From Neoarius graeffei (Eukaryota; Chordata; Actinopteri; Siluriformes; Ariidae), in the NCBI RefSeq assembly GCF_027579695.1, contig NC_083582.1:5986878-6050877 (forward strand): DNA of 64,000 nt, in the 5' to 3' direction. Position numbers and translations under genes: made by a program. Below are positions 1-9,920 of this stretch, one piece after another; positions within the stretch are counted from its first letter, which is position 1, and each line of letters starts with the position of its first letter. The notes beneath the pieces are model-generated. The model had not been told where the DNA came from. It worked only from the letters and a program-made list of their open reading frames with translations, and searched no databases.

Positions 1-630
1 ATCTGTGAAACATGGTGGTGGTAGTATCATGGTCTGTGGCCGTTTTGCTGCATCTGGACCAGGATGATTTGCTGTCATTGATGGCGCAATGAATTCTGAA
101 TTGTTCCAGCAAATTATAAAATAAAATATCAGGACATCTGTCTGTGATGTGAATCTCAAGAGAAAATCTGTCCTGCAGCAGAGCAACGATCCAAAGCACA
201 GTCGTCGTTCTACCAAAGATGGTTAAAGAATTGTAAAGTTAATGTTTTGGAATGGCCAAGTCAAAGTCCTGACCTTAATCCAATAGAAATGTGAGGAAAC
301 ACGCCAACATCCCACAGAGCTGAAGCTGCTCTGTACAAAAGAACGGGCTGAACTTCCTCCACACTGATGTTCAGGGTCATCTGATCAACAGTTACAGGAA
401 ACGTTTATATCCTGCCCTGAAAGCAAAGGTTCACATACTTTTGCCACTCGCTGATGTGTAATATTGGATCATTTTCCTCATCCAAGCATAATATTTTGTC
501 TCATTTCTTTAACTGGGTTCTCTTTATCTACTTTTAGGACTTGTGTGACGAGCTAATGTTGTTTTAGGTCACATTTATGCAGAAATATAGAAAATTCTAA
601 AGGGTTCACAAACTTTCAAGCACCACTGTA
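1..630 (+). mobile_element. Tc1-like DNA transposon, 3' part, decayed transposase
   Basis: Short translated stretches in changing frames match Tc1-family transposase: SVKHGGGSIMVCGRFAASGPG near 2-65, NDPKHSRRS (around the second catalytic Asp) near 185-210, and [13 protein letters not shown] near 253-290. Stops and frame changes separate them, so the gene is dead. The right end, ttcacaaactttcaagcacc at 604-623 followed by actgta, is the terminal inverted repeat typical of fish Tc1 elements. The 5' part lies left of the window. It sits in the presumed mkx intron or 3' region. Confidence 0.85.
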
Positions 631-1825
631 GATCCCTTCAGGGTTCCCACAGAGAGACAAACCGAAGAATGCTTCAGTGCGCTAGATGGAATCGCTCCTA
701 TTCTCATCATGCAGCTTTCTAAAGAGTGCAATTTGAAATCTTTTGTGAAAGAGAAATAAAGCAGCTCAGGGTTTGACATGGATTCTTTCAGGGTTCCTTT
801 CTGGACGGAACCTCTTTCTCCTAGAGTGCACTCACACCCTGAAACAGTCAGAGACATTTTTGCGTGGATTAGATCGTGCGGAATTAAAACCATCTGGATT
901 AGCTTGTGCCGAATTAAAACGAAAAGTCCACACGTGGAGGACACGCTGTAAGTGAGACAGACAAGCAGGACACGGTGCTGAAAGACCGAGTGCCTCCAGC
1001 GAGGCCGAGTCAGAACCAGACCAAAGCACAGATCACTTCCATGCCAGGTCTCCTACGGCCTTTGTTTGGGACACAACACCATGTCGTCCTGCCAGAACCC
1101 AATTATAATCCCAGCCTCTGCTTATCAGAACCACATGCACATATCAGAGCTCCTCAAACAGCAGCTTTATGCAGCTCCTCAACGAGCAGCTCCAAGAGCC
1201 TGGGTTCAACGGAACCACACTGGAGAGTACACGTGTCCTGTCCTGTTTGTCCAGAGTCCAGTAAAATGTAGCGATTTCCCATGATTCAACTCAAGCAGCT
1301 CGTGTCCAAGAACCAGCAGAACTTAAAGTATTCCCTGAACATGTCAGAATAAATCATTTAAAAATAATCACTGGATTATAATTGATATGAAAATATTTTA
1401 TATTTAATGCATGCCAAAGGAACACAGGAACTTTTCCACACAGGCACCATCATGGACTAAATTCGCTTAGTTTTAATATTAAAAAACAAACATAAATAAA
1501 TAAATAAAAATATCACTCCAGGCCATGATAAATCTGAAGATCTCCTCGTAGGAAGAGCGATAGGAAAAGTTCAGCTCCTATTCCTACCTGCATGTTCATG
1601 CTTGAATTCTTTGGGATAGAAATACGTCACGGATGGAACTACAAGAGTTGTGCCGTGTTCTTTTTACCTCGGAAGTCAGAGCTGGGAATGACGTCACACC
1701 CAAATTGCCGTGTTCCAGCACAAGTTGGAAAACCAAGGTTAGCCACTGTTAGCAATACGAGTCGTGCGATATTTTGTACACATTAATATGTATATAATGA
1801 GACACAAATGACACTGAAGTGTATT
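631..1825. other. mkx: Presumed mkx intron, no gene recognised
   Basis: Low-complexity to unique AT-rich sequence between two transposons. I see no exon resembling the mkx C-terminus on the minus strand and no open frame with protein-like composition. Around 1600-1745 there is a patch (Ser/Lys-poor, with gtgacgtca-like motifs) that resembles old MITE sequence, but I could not find its other end. Confidence 0.4.
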
Positions 1826-2664
1826 CATACATGTCAACCTATACAGAATATACGGATTTGATTCAATAAACGTAGTATACGGGCGTATAAATAAAGTTAC
1901 ACGGATTCTTTAAAAAAACTTCAATATTTATTTAGAGCTATAATCAATTCCCACGATGATAAAAGAGCGCATAACATTTACAAACGTACTGTACAACACA
2001 CACAGCCAGTAAAGAGTCTTATGAAATCGTGCGTTATCTTGTGTTAGCGAGACTTCGTTCCACTTTTGATCATGCGCACACCGCATTGTGAGAATCCCGC
2101 CAACCGTGAAGTCATAGACATATAAACATAGACGCCGCATTCTGCGTAGAATCATACGTCATCCTCGCCGCCATATTGGATGTGGCAAAGTGGAGATTCT
2201 TCAACCGTCTCTGGTATAGCGTCTAGACAGTAGCCGAGAATAAAGATGCCTCATTCATGTGCTGCGTTTAACTGTACCAACAGATTTACCGTCCAAACGA
2301 GATCACATGGGATTACCTTTCACAGGCGAGACTGGAAAAATAATTTTCATTGTGTTTGGTCATTATAACGTAATTTTACGAACAGATTTTCCTGACTTTG
2401 TGGCTAATATGAAGTCTCGCGCATAATAGCCGCTCGGTGAAACCTGTCTCCAAACAACGAAGTATTTCCTTCGTAACTACGCTGAGAACACTTTGTGTTT
2501 TTGTCAAACATTGGAGCTTTGTATTCATTCTGAAGGTTTATTGTTATTAATATTGAATAAAAAGTAACTGGGATATATCATTGTTAATTATCATTCAAAT
2601 TTGCATCATACGGATTTTGGAGGTTGGTTATACAGGTTTGATTGACCAAAGGTTGACATGTATG
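1826..2664 (+). mobile_element. DNA transposon with THAP-domain exon, TIR CATACATGTCAACC
   Basis: The ends form a 14-bp inverted repeat: catacatgtcaacc at 1826-1839 and ggttgacatgtatg at 2651-2664. A 7-bp direct repeat, gtgtatt, flanks it (1819-1825 and 2664-2670, overlapping the terminal base), as expected for a cut-and-paste element. An internal ATG at 2246 opens a THAP zinc-finger N-terminus (see separate entry). At about 840 bp it is too short to be autonomous. The terminal repeat closely resembles that of the hAT-like element at 19813-20984. Confidence 0.7.
2246..2368 (+). pseudogene. THAP domain N-terminal exon fragment in transposon
   Basis: ATG at 2246 opens a 40-codon frame ending in TAA at 2366-2368. 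It begins MPHSCAAFNCTNRF and continues to GITFHRR, which is the start of a THAP zinc finger: Cys5 and Cys10 are the CxxxxC pair, followed by the GITFHRF-like strand. The downstream CxxH half and the AVPTIF-type end are absent, so it cannot fold as a full zinc finger. THAP domains are DNA-binding modules shared by P-element-like transposases and host THAP proteins. Its position inside terminal inverted repeats says it is transposon cargo, not a host gene. Confidence 0.65.
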
Positions 2665-2813
2665 TGTATTACTGCAGATTTGTACTGCTGATGAGTGGAG
2701 CAGCCATCTTGGATTTTGAGGCCGGGGTTGGGGAGGCGCTTCTGACTTCCAGTTGAAATTCCGACTTCCCAGTTCAAATGGAACACACCGTTATTTTTGT
2801 GTGTGTGAGATGC

Positions 2814-2820
<7 letters not shown>

Positions 2821-2844
<24 letters not shown>

Positions 2845-2845
2845 T
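2821..2845. repeat. (GA)n microsatellite beside mkx exon
   Basis: An uninterrupted GA run (CT on the mkx strand) ends only about 5 bp past the proposed splice donor of the mkx exon at 3005-2852, so it lies at the very start of the following intron. Confidence 0.9.
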
Positions 2846-2851
2846 CCACAC

Positions 2852-3005
2852 CTTCTGAGCAGGAGTCATCACTGCTGATGCTGAGCCTTTCAGCGTTGCC
2901 CTGTACGTATTTGTTGTAGAGTTTAATCCTGAGAGCCCAGCTGAGGTCCGGCTGCCGCACCGTGTTCTTCAACCGCCGTCGTGCATTCGCAAACCAGTTA
3001 GACAC
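2852..3005 (-). CDS. mkx: mkx exon: homeodomain helix 3 and downstream (partial gene)
   Basis: This exon codes for 51 residues plus one base. It begins VSNWFANARRRLKN, the recognition helix of a TALE homeodomain with the WFxNxR core, then RQPDLSWALRIKLYNKYVQG and a Ser/Asp-rich stretch ending SSDDSCSE. That run is characteristic of Mohawk and matches my memory of vertebrate MKX almost residue for residue. The acceptor is AG at 3007-3006 and the donor GT at 2851-2850 (GTGTGG, weaker than consensus). Phase 0 in and phase 1 out join the exon at 9920-9761 in frame. Mohawk is a nuclear transcriptional regulator of tendon and muscle differentiation. The remaining C-terminal exons with the repressor motifs are not in the window. 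Confidence 0.95.
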
Positions 3006-3059
3006 CTGATCATCACAGAGAGAGATTTATTCAAGTACCATGTTGACATTATCATATGA

Positions 3060-3269
3060 CTCTTTGCAGTCACCAGCGCTCAGATTAATGTGTGTGGAGT
3101 TTCTGTGCATGCTCTCCACAGCTCCCAGCTTCATCCAGGTTCTCGGGTTTCCTCCCACATCCCAAAAACATGACAGTAGGCGGATCAACGACACTACATT
3201 ACACCTAGTTGTGAATGTCCGTGCCCATGGTGCCCTGCACTGGACTGGTGTCCCATCCATGGTGCCCCT

Positions 3270-3270
<1 letters not shown>
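3060..3270 (+). mobile_element. Degenerate tRNA-SINE 3' half
   Basis: Contains wording typical of the fish Mermaid-type SINE body, such as tgtggagtttctgtgcatgct at about 3091-3111, ggtttcctcccacatccc near 3147 and ggtgccctgcactggactgg near 3229. The tRNA-like head is missing and the match is loose, so this is an old 5'-truncated copy in the mkx intron. Confidence 0.55.

Positions 3271-3310
<40 letters not shown>
3271..3310. repeat. (CA)n microsatellite
   Basis: About 20 uninterrupted CA units directly after the SINE remnant, a common position for microsatellites born from SINE tails. Confidence 0.95.
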
Positions 3311-3312
<2 letters not shown>

Positions 3313-3345
3313 CCCAGGACAGACTCTGGATCCACTGCGTCCTTG

Positions 3346-4892
3346 ACCAGGAAAAATTACATCACGACATCTGATATCATACCAGCCATCATAACAATCA
3401 CTGACAATTATACACCACCAAAAACAGGCAGGTCTTTCAGTCCATCACGTCTCCAAGTCCCTCAAGCAGCACTGCCAATAAACATCTCACCAGAAGTCAC
3501 TACTGGTTCTCTGAAACGTCACTAAAAGCCGCTAGATTGCATCATTCACAAAATCGGTGAAAGGTGATTTTTGATGTTGCTCAACAATGAGAACAGAGGT
3601 TGCAAAAGTTGTGGAAAGTCGCCAAATATGTTGCAAGATCGCATTTTTAGTCACTAGAGAAGGGAAAAATGTCGCTAAATCAAGTGACAGTCATTAAATC
3701 GTCAATGAAGTAAGCACGCGTATCGGAGGAGATAAAATAGAAGGTAGATAAATAAATGTTAACACTGTCATAGTTTTATACATGCGTATAGATTTTCCAG
3801 TTGGATTACATCATTCAGCTCGCTGGCTTTAGACATGGAGATTGTTCAGTGTTAGTTTTTTTTTTTTAATAGGACTCAGGAATCAATCTGAATGTCCACA
3901 AATGCATACAAATCAAAACGATCCACACACTGCTTTATTCATGAAATGTTTAAAAAGGTCACTGAATGTCATTTATCACACACCAAACTCCCAGTGAACG
4001 CCACAAACTCCTCGATCCTCCGTTAACGCTTCTCCGATGGAGACACAGACTGAGACACTGGGTGCTTATTCTGGCCTCCACTGTCCCCTGCCTCATAACA
4101 ATCCTTCTCTTTGTCCACATGCTGTCTGTCTTCATGCAATAAAAGGCGCTATTTGACCTGGCCTTCTCCATTTCATAGAGACCAGAGGCCATTAGATGTT
4201 ATACTAGAATAACTTTTCATGCCCAATAGACTTCAAGTGACTTATGACAGGCCTTGCACTGGGACCCTTCTTCATGCTAAAGTACTTATTCCTGCTATGT
4301 CCTGAACTTTCTGATCTTAGCTTTATTTAGAGATCATATTCTGCTTCAAAAAAAAAAAAGGAAAAAGAAAAAGGCGCATACTAGACAGCCTTCAGCTTTA
4401 ATCGGCGAGATGGAAGGCAGTGGCGTGTAGAGAAAACAAATGATGCAGTGTGAAGCGGGTCTGGACGTGGTACGGGATCAAGGATCGCTAAAAAGCGCAC
4501 GGCCTCCAAACATTAGTCAATTGGCGCTGAACTGGAACGCAGTGAAAAACACCACAGATTTCTCAGAGCTTTTTGTCAGCATGAATCTAGATCCGAGTGA
4601 GTGTTAACACGTGGTATGACATATTTGCTAAGCTTCCTGATGTGTGCTGCATCTATCCTGGAGCAGTGTGAACAGTGGTGTTACCGGATCTGCGTCACAA
4701 ACTATCTGAAATTCAAATTCTCACACACCCTGTAATAAACTCCAAAATCCATTCCGTGATCAAGCTTGTTGTAAATTATAAGGATTAAAATGCTCAAGTG
4801 TCGTGCCGTGATGGGAAAATAACCAACGAAAGGTGGTGTGATTGATGTAACTGTCACTATTACCAGCCGAAAATTAATTATTTTCCCCTAAC
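3346..4892. other. mkx: mkx intron, no gene recognised
   Basis: AT-rich intron sequence. A patch at about 3525-3710 repeats short motifs such as gtcgctaaatc and gttgcaaaag in a loose tandem fashion and may be a decayed MITE. The rest holds nothing I can name. Confidence 0.4.
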
Positions 4893-5215
4893 AGCATGAC
4901 TTGAAGTGTTTTATTCCGCTTATGCTACAGCAACATGCAATTACAATTTTTAGTTTATTAAATTAAAGAATGACAATGCAGTTTTAACCATTTATATAAT
5001 ATTTATTTATTTAATATAATATATAGCAACAGTTGTTCCCTCACCAGCTTCACTTTTTTCTTTCTTGAATTTAAAACAAAAAGCCCACAGCGTGTTGAGT
5101 CACTGAAAAAACAACAAAGAAGAATAAACTCCTCTGTCCTGAAGATGTATAACTTAAAGTTACAGCTTTAACTCTGACTGTTACGAAGCACTGATGCTCG
5201 TATGACAGCGTATTA
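4893..5215 (+). mobile_element. MITE of the 'cctctgtcctgaagatgt' family, copy a
   Basis: Shares diverged wording with copies at 9305-9650, 22300-22345, 23300-23565, 28475-28520, 29585-29765, 32425-32720 and 44345-44605. Shared modules are the tcttataccacagcga-like start, the cctgaagatgt...aaagttacagctttaa segment, the ctggagactccttcc segment and accaatcagaatcc at the far end. Each copy retains only some modules. The family is non-coding and I do not know its name. Confidence 0.6.
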
Positions 5216-5559
5216 GGACCATTTTAGGGAAGAAAGTGCGGAGCTGAGTCACGGAGTAACATTTAGAGAAAAAACTCAGAATTTCCAAGATTAAAGTCGT
5301 AAATTTACAAGAAAAAACAAAACAAAAACAACTCTATTCTGAGACAATTGCATGCTTCCTGGCTGCAGTGCACTCTGAGAAATGGAGTTAATCTCTCTCA
5401 GCACTTTGTTACTTTTTATTGCACACTTACAGAGGAAAGACCCCATTTCCTATAATTCTTGACTCAGCCGTGGCATCGGTGTTGTGATAACATTAATCTG
5501 ACCTTGCAACCTGAATCAGTCTGTTTTTTAAACAAAAATGCACCAAATATTTCAAACGG

Positions 5560-6252
5560 GAGACAGATCTAGACTGCAGTAGGCCAGTTTAGCACCCAGA
5601 CTCTTACTACGGAGCTATGCAGTTTTAATATGTGCAGAAAGCGGTTTGGCGTTGTCTTTCTTGTTGAAAGAAGGAATGGTTTTCTGAAGTGTTTCTGAGC
5701 CCATACAGTGATTTCCACTACAGACACGTGTCTGCTTTTAATGCAGTGTCTCCTGAGGGCCTGAAGATCACAGACATCCAATGTCAGTGTTCAGCCTTGT
5801 CTCTTGCGTACAGAGATTTCTCCAGATTCTCTGAATCTTTTAATGATATTATGGACCATAGATGATGTGATCCACAAATTCTTTGCAGTTTTACATTGAG
5901 AATGTTCCGTTATTCTTAAATTGTTGCACTGTTTGCCCACGCAGTCTTTCACAGAGCGGTGAACCCCGCCCCATCTTTACTTCTGAGAGACTCCGCCTCT
6001 CTGCGATGCTCTTTTTATACCCATCATCTTACTGATCTGTTGACAATTAACCTAATTAGGTTTTTCTTTTAGCATTACACAAGTTTTTGTTGCCCCGTAC
6101 AAATATTTTTCAAAAAAAAAAAATTCTCAGTTTCAACATTCGATATGTTGTCTTTGTCCTACTTTCAACAAAATATCGAGTTTCCATGATTTGCAAATTC
6201 CGTTTTTATTTACATTTTATACAGCGTCCCAACATTTTTGGAATGACACTTT
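5560..6252 (-). mobile_element. Tc1-like transposon, 5' part, transposase remnant
   Basis: Read on the minus strand, the right end (cattccaaaaatgttgggac, reading in from 6248) is the terminal sequence of a widespread fish Tc1-like element. Next come leader sequence, then a helix-turn-helix remnant (VHNIIKRFRESGEIS, near 5870-5820) and a frame at 5781-5569 with DLQALRRHCIKSRH and EITVWAQKHFRKP, resembling the DNA-binding and linker region of that transposase. The catalytic half is missing and there are frameshifts, so it is a truncated dead copy. Confidence 0.8.
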
Positions 6253-6929
6253 AGATTTTGATTAAAGCCATGCAGTTTCTCTAAACATTCTAAAATTCGT
6301 GTTGTTACTTGTCTCACATTATTACTGATATAATCATAAATAATGAACAGCTAGGAGAATTAATAAATCAACTCCTGCACAATGAGTAAACTGTATTGAG
6401 AAAAAGTAGGCGATTATTTTTATTTCCATTCCACATGAGTGTGTTCCCTCGTAACCACAAGCTGCGTAGATTTGTATATATTTACCACAAACACTGATAG
6501 AAGTCATCGAGCCTGGTGGTAAACCCGACAGTGTATTAAATCAAGCTAAAAGACTGAAAGCAGGTCTGCGAGCAGATTTCTGACCATCCAGAGACAAAGA
6601 TCCAAATATGACCTGTGTGTCTGTGCACGTTATTAACCCTGATAGAGATACGCAAGTCCACACACATCTGCTAACACTCACGCCTGCTGCATATTAATAC
6701 CACATTAAACCGTCTGAGGTCGAGCAGAGCCACAGCGCCTCATTTTCACGCTGAGCTTTGTGTTTGTGTGTGTTGTGTAATCAGTGAAATACGCACAATT
6801 TAACACAGATTGGGTCACTGGGAGTTTTTAGAGAATGACAAAAGACTCTAAAGCTCTGAAGTGATGATCAACTGAACACAAACTCCAGCACACACACACA
6901 CATTATACAGCCGTAATATCAAAAAGTGT

Positions 6930-7320
6930 GAAATACACACTGTATAACGACACTCGCTCAGAAATCACTTCCTATAAATCCTGGATTCATAATGCATTAT
7001 AACCACAACTATGATGCGTAATAAAGCTTAAATAGCACAAAGCCTCATATTTACACGCATATACAGTAAGCATGAATATCACATCACTTGCAGTGAGGTG
7101 ACATAATGCATTATATCTCTTCATAACACAATGCCTTATAAAGACTTAAGGTCATGTTATGAATAATCATTCATCACGTTATAATGCCTTCACTTATGAT
7201 ATTAATAAAAATGCAGTGCAGTTTATAATTATGATCATAAATTGTTAAAAGAATGTATTATACAGTAAGTGATGCTTATAGCGCGTTATAACATCTCACA
7301 GTGCACTAAGAAAAGCAGGG
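6930..7320. repeat. Degenerate tandem 'gcattataa' repeat, left part
   Basis: Contains many spaced copies of gcattataa, gcgttataa and similar words. The same texture resumes at 9020-9250, so the two blocks were probably one array before the insertion of the sequence between them. Confidence 0.55.
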
Positions 7321-7329
7321 CTTGGTGAT

Positions 7330-8040
7330 GTAATCAGGGATGAGAATTTTCCGCGGATCTGCGGAATTCCGAGTTTTTCCCGCTGAAAATGTCATTTTTG
7401 TGAAACGTGTAAATCCGTTGAGAAAATTTCGGGGGGTTGGGGTCGGCGCGAGGCGAAGCTTGTGGTGGCACAAGCAGGCAGGACTGACTGACCGACCGAC
7501 CGCCCACCAGCATCTTTCGGCAGCGCTCATCGCAAAATTAGTTGCAGCTGTGATAACGGAAATCGTCATTGCTTTCTTCGACATTTATGCTAACGACAAC
7601 TCACGACGATTTCCGGCAACGTTTTGGCACTAGTTTCATCTCACTTCTACAATTCATGGAGGAACAAGCTACACGTACACGGTTTTGATCACTTCTTAAG
7701 TTCTAGTTATTTTGGCTAGTTTTCAAAGTTACTTCGCCAATATGGCGAAAGTTTTGAACCACAAAAATGAGGATCGCGCCAGGGAAATTGATAAATCGAA
7801 CGGGATAAAGAACTGTTTCCGATGGGCATGGCTCGATAGTAGCGTTACTGTGCAGATAGGGACACAAACTGACGACGTGCCTGACGGAACATATCCGAAA
7901 AGTGGACGTGCCGGGAAAGGTTCTGTGTATTCTGTGCTCAGATACGATCAATTATGGAAACAGAGGAGCTAGAAACACCCAGGAGCACATCGAAACAAAA
8001 AAGCACAAAGGTACGTTTTACTTAAATTGTCAAAGATAGA
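7330..8040 (+). mobile_element. Multi-copy-like element carrying BED-like gene fragment
   Basis: GC-richer block that interrupts the gcattataa array. It holds a 5' leader and the coding fragment at 7742-8010. I see no terminal inverted repeats or long terminal repeats, so the element class is unknown; its ends are estimated from the change in texture. Confidence 0.45.
7742..8010 (+). pseudogene. BED/C2H2-like zinc-finger coding fragment, frameshifted
   Basis: ATG at 7742 opens MAKVLNHKNEDRAREIDKSN and runs to about DVPDGTY. One base is then missing and the sense continues in the next frame with RKVDVPGKVLCILCSDTINY and HIETKKH. CILC (CxxC) and HIETKKH (HxxxxxH) have the spacing of a BED or C2H2-like zinc finger as found in hAT-derived genes. 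The fragment ends at cacaaag followed by gtacgt, a good splice donor, so it was probably a first exon. I do not recognise the parent gene by name. The frameshift suggests a dead copy. Confidence 0.5.
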
Positions 8041-8073
8041 GTCAGGAGGAATCTAATATCGTTACGGTTACCT

Positions 8074-8086
8074 CCATTATCGCTCA

Positions 8087-8142
<56 letters not shown>

Positions 8143-8238
8143 GATATCTGTAGGGATTTGTTATCTTAAAGTTTATAAACATTTTAAACCATCATTGAAT
8201 TTGAAAACATTCATATATATATATATATATATATATAT
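8074..8238. repeat. (AT)n microsatellite flanking MITE, left side
   Basis: Two AT runs, about 8084-8133 and about 8213-8237, separated by unique AT-rich sequence. The second run abuts the MITE at 8239. Confidence 0.9.
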
Positions 8239-8913
8239 TAGTGCTGTCAAAAATGTCGCGTTATTAACGCATTAACTTGACTCAATTTTAACGGTGATAA
8301 TTTTTTTATCGCGAGATTAACGCTCTGTGACATGATGCCACGCCCCACACAGTCAGAGTCCTCTGCCCTCCCCCAAAGAGCCACGGTGCTCGGCTTAGGT
8401 TTCGTTTTCCCATCGGCAGCTCCAGCCCCACTTTGCAGTGGCTGTGACAAGATGTGTTATGGTCTGCAATAAAAAAAAAAAAAAAACATTGGTACAACCA
8501 GTGTTCGAACTATGCCGATATTTTCGGGGGGTCCCTTTTTTTCCCTTGGGGGGTGCTTGCGCTTGTCTCAGAGCGCGGATCTCCATCGCGCGCTCACTTC
8601 AGATATGCAAATGCTTCCCGTTACACACGATTGCTATGTCAATAAACATCATTTTGCCAATATTTTAGAGACCCCCCAACATTTCCCAAATCATGTTTTC
8701 AAGGGATCTCATGTCTGTTTCAGGGGATCTCGGATCCCCCGAGTACCCCTGTAGTTCGAACGGTGAGCAAGCCCATTCACTTTTTTATGCTGATAAGAGA
8801 ATTACATGGTTTTTCATGTGACAAAAATGTGCGATTAAATTGCGATTAATCGCGAGTTAACTATGACAGTTGCGACATTAATCGCGATTAAATATTTTAA
8901 TCGCTTGACAGCA

Positions 8914-8916
<3 letters not shown>
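8239..8916 (+). mobile_element. Composite MITE, TIR TAGTGCTGTCAA, copy 1
   Basis: The ends are tagtgctgtcaa and ttgacagcacta, and the whole unit is set in (AT)n. A second copy with nearly the same sequence lies at 49914-50589, also in (AT)n and in the same orientation. The subterminal parts are rich in cgattaa-type words that form extended inverted repeats. The middle (about 8499-8767) is itself bounded by cagtgttcgaacta and tagttcgaacggtg, which look like the ends of an older nested hAT-like insertion. It has no coding capacity. Confidence 0.8.

Positions 8917-8945
<29 letters not shown>
8917..8945. repeat. (AT)n microsatellite flanking MITE, right side
   Basis: AT run continuing the left-hand array after the MITE, so the element sits inside the repeat. 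Confidence 0.9.
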
Positions 8946-8950
<5 letters not shown>

Positions 8951-9019
8951 TGTGGGAAAGTTGGCAGACATTTCAGATTTTTTTTAAATGTCCCATTTAA
9001 ATGTAATGAATCACGTTAA

Positions 9020-9250
9020 TTTATAATGTGTAATGAAGATAGCTATGAAATAAAATGCATTTTCACGTATGTGCGTGCGCACGCAGTGCCTTACGAATGC
9101 ATAACATGATAGGAATGTGTTCATAGTCAAACTTCACATCTATAGTGCATTATAAAAGCATGTACTGTATAACAACTCTTTAAATCATTAAACTCCTTTA
9201 CAGTGCGTTATGTAGTGTATATAATAATAATGCTGAATATAAAAAGTGTT
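9020..9250. repeat. Degenerate tandem 'gcattataa' repeat, right part
   Basis: Same texture as 6930-7320, with words such as gtgcattataaaag and gtgcgttatg. Read as the right half of an array split by the 7330-9015 insertions. Confidence 0.5.
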
Positions 9251-9304
9251 CATAAGAAGCTTAAAACCCGTGCGTATGATTTCCTAACAGGGTTTAAAAC
9301 GCAC

Positions 9305-9650
9305 GTCTGTCCCGAGGTGCTTTATTCCTCTTATACCACAGCGACTTGCCTGTGCTAGGAAATATTTTTGATGAACTAATGACACATTTTATCCATTTAC
9401 AGCTGCGTTTCATTTTACGGAGAAACCGTAGCAGAGTAAACGCACGCTTCTGTCCTGAAGATGTCGGAAAACGTAAAGTTACAGCTTTACAAAACGCCGA
9501 CACTGGAGACTCCTTCCATTAACATCTCCTCAGAAGAAGAGATCTTTAATCTGTTAATGTTGAGCGTCCATATAAAGAGTGCATTCATATAGACCCGCGC
9601 TGCTCTTACAGGAAATCAATCAGCACCTGAAGACCAATCAGAATCCGACA
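9305..9650 (+). mobile_element. MITE family copy b, next to mkx homeodomain exon
   Basis: The fullest copy of the family also seen at 4893: starts tattcctcttataccacagc, includes cctgaagatgtcgg, then ctggagactccttcc and ends accaatcagaatccgacat. It lies about 110 bp downstream (in transcript terms) of the mkx homeodomain exon donor. Confidence 0.65.
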
Positions 9651-9760
9651 TGTGTGTGTGTAAACAGATTTATTTATTATTTATGCTTTACAGGTAACTA
9701 TACCGTACGTCCAAGCTGTTATACTAAGTGTGTGTTTGGGGGGTTTGTACACTCCCTCAC

Positions 9761-9920
9761 CTGCACCAGCGTCATCTGGGAGCCGAGCGCGAGGAGGATC
9801 TTCTCCGTTTTGGTGGGATAGGGATTGTCACGGTGTTTATAGAGCCACTGTTTGAGCGGTCGAGCCATGTCCTGAAGAGCCTGACGCTTATGACGAACTT
9901 TCCCTCCGCTCTGACGAGAC
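9761..9920 (-). CDS. mkx: mkx exon: homeodomain helices 1 and 2
   Basis: A 160-bp exon: one base completing a Gly codon, then 53 codons. It reads SRQSGGKVRHKRQALQDMAR, continues through LKQWLYKHRDNPYPTKTEK and ends ALGSQMTLVQ. The PYP between helices 1 and 2 is the three-residue loop extension that defines TALE homeodomains, and the flanking sequence is specific to Mohawk. The acceptor is CCCAG at 9925-9921 after a pyrimidine stretch; the donor is GTGAGG from 9760. Phase 2 in fits the first coding exon (13309) and phase 0 out fits the exon at 3005. The protein is a DNA-binding regulator in the nucleus. No stops or frameshifts are seen, consistent with a functional gene. Confidence 0.97.
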
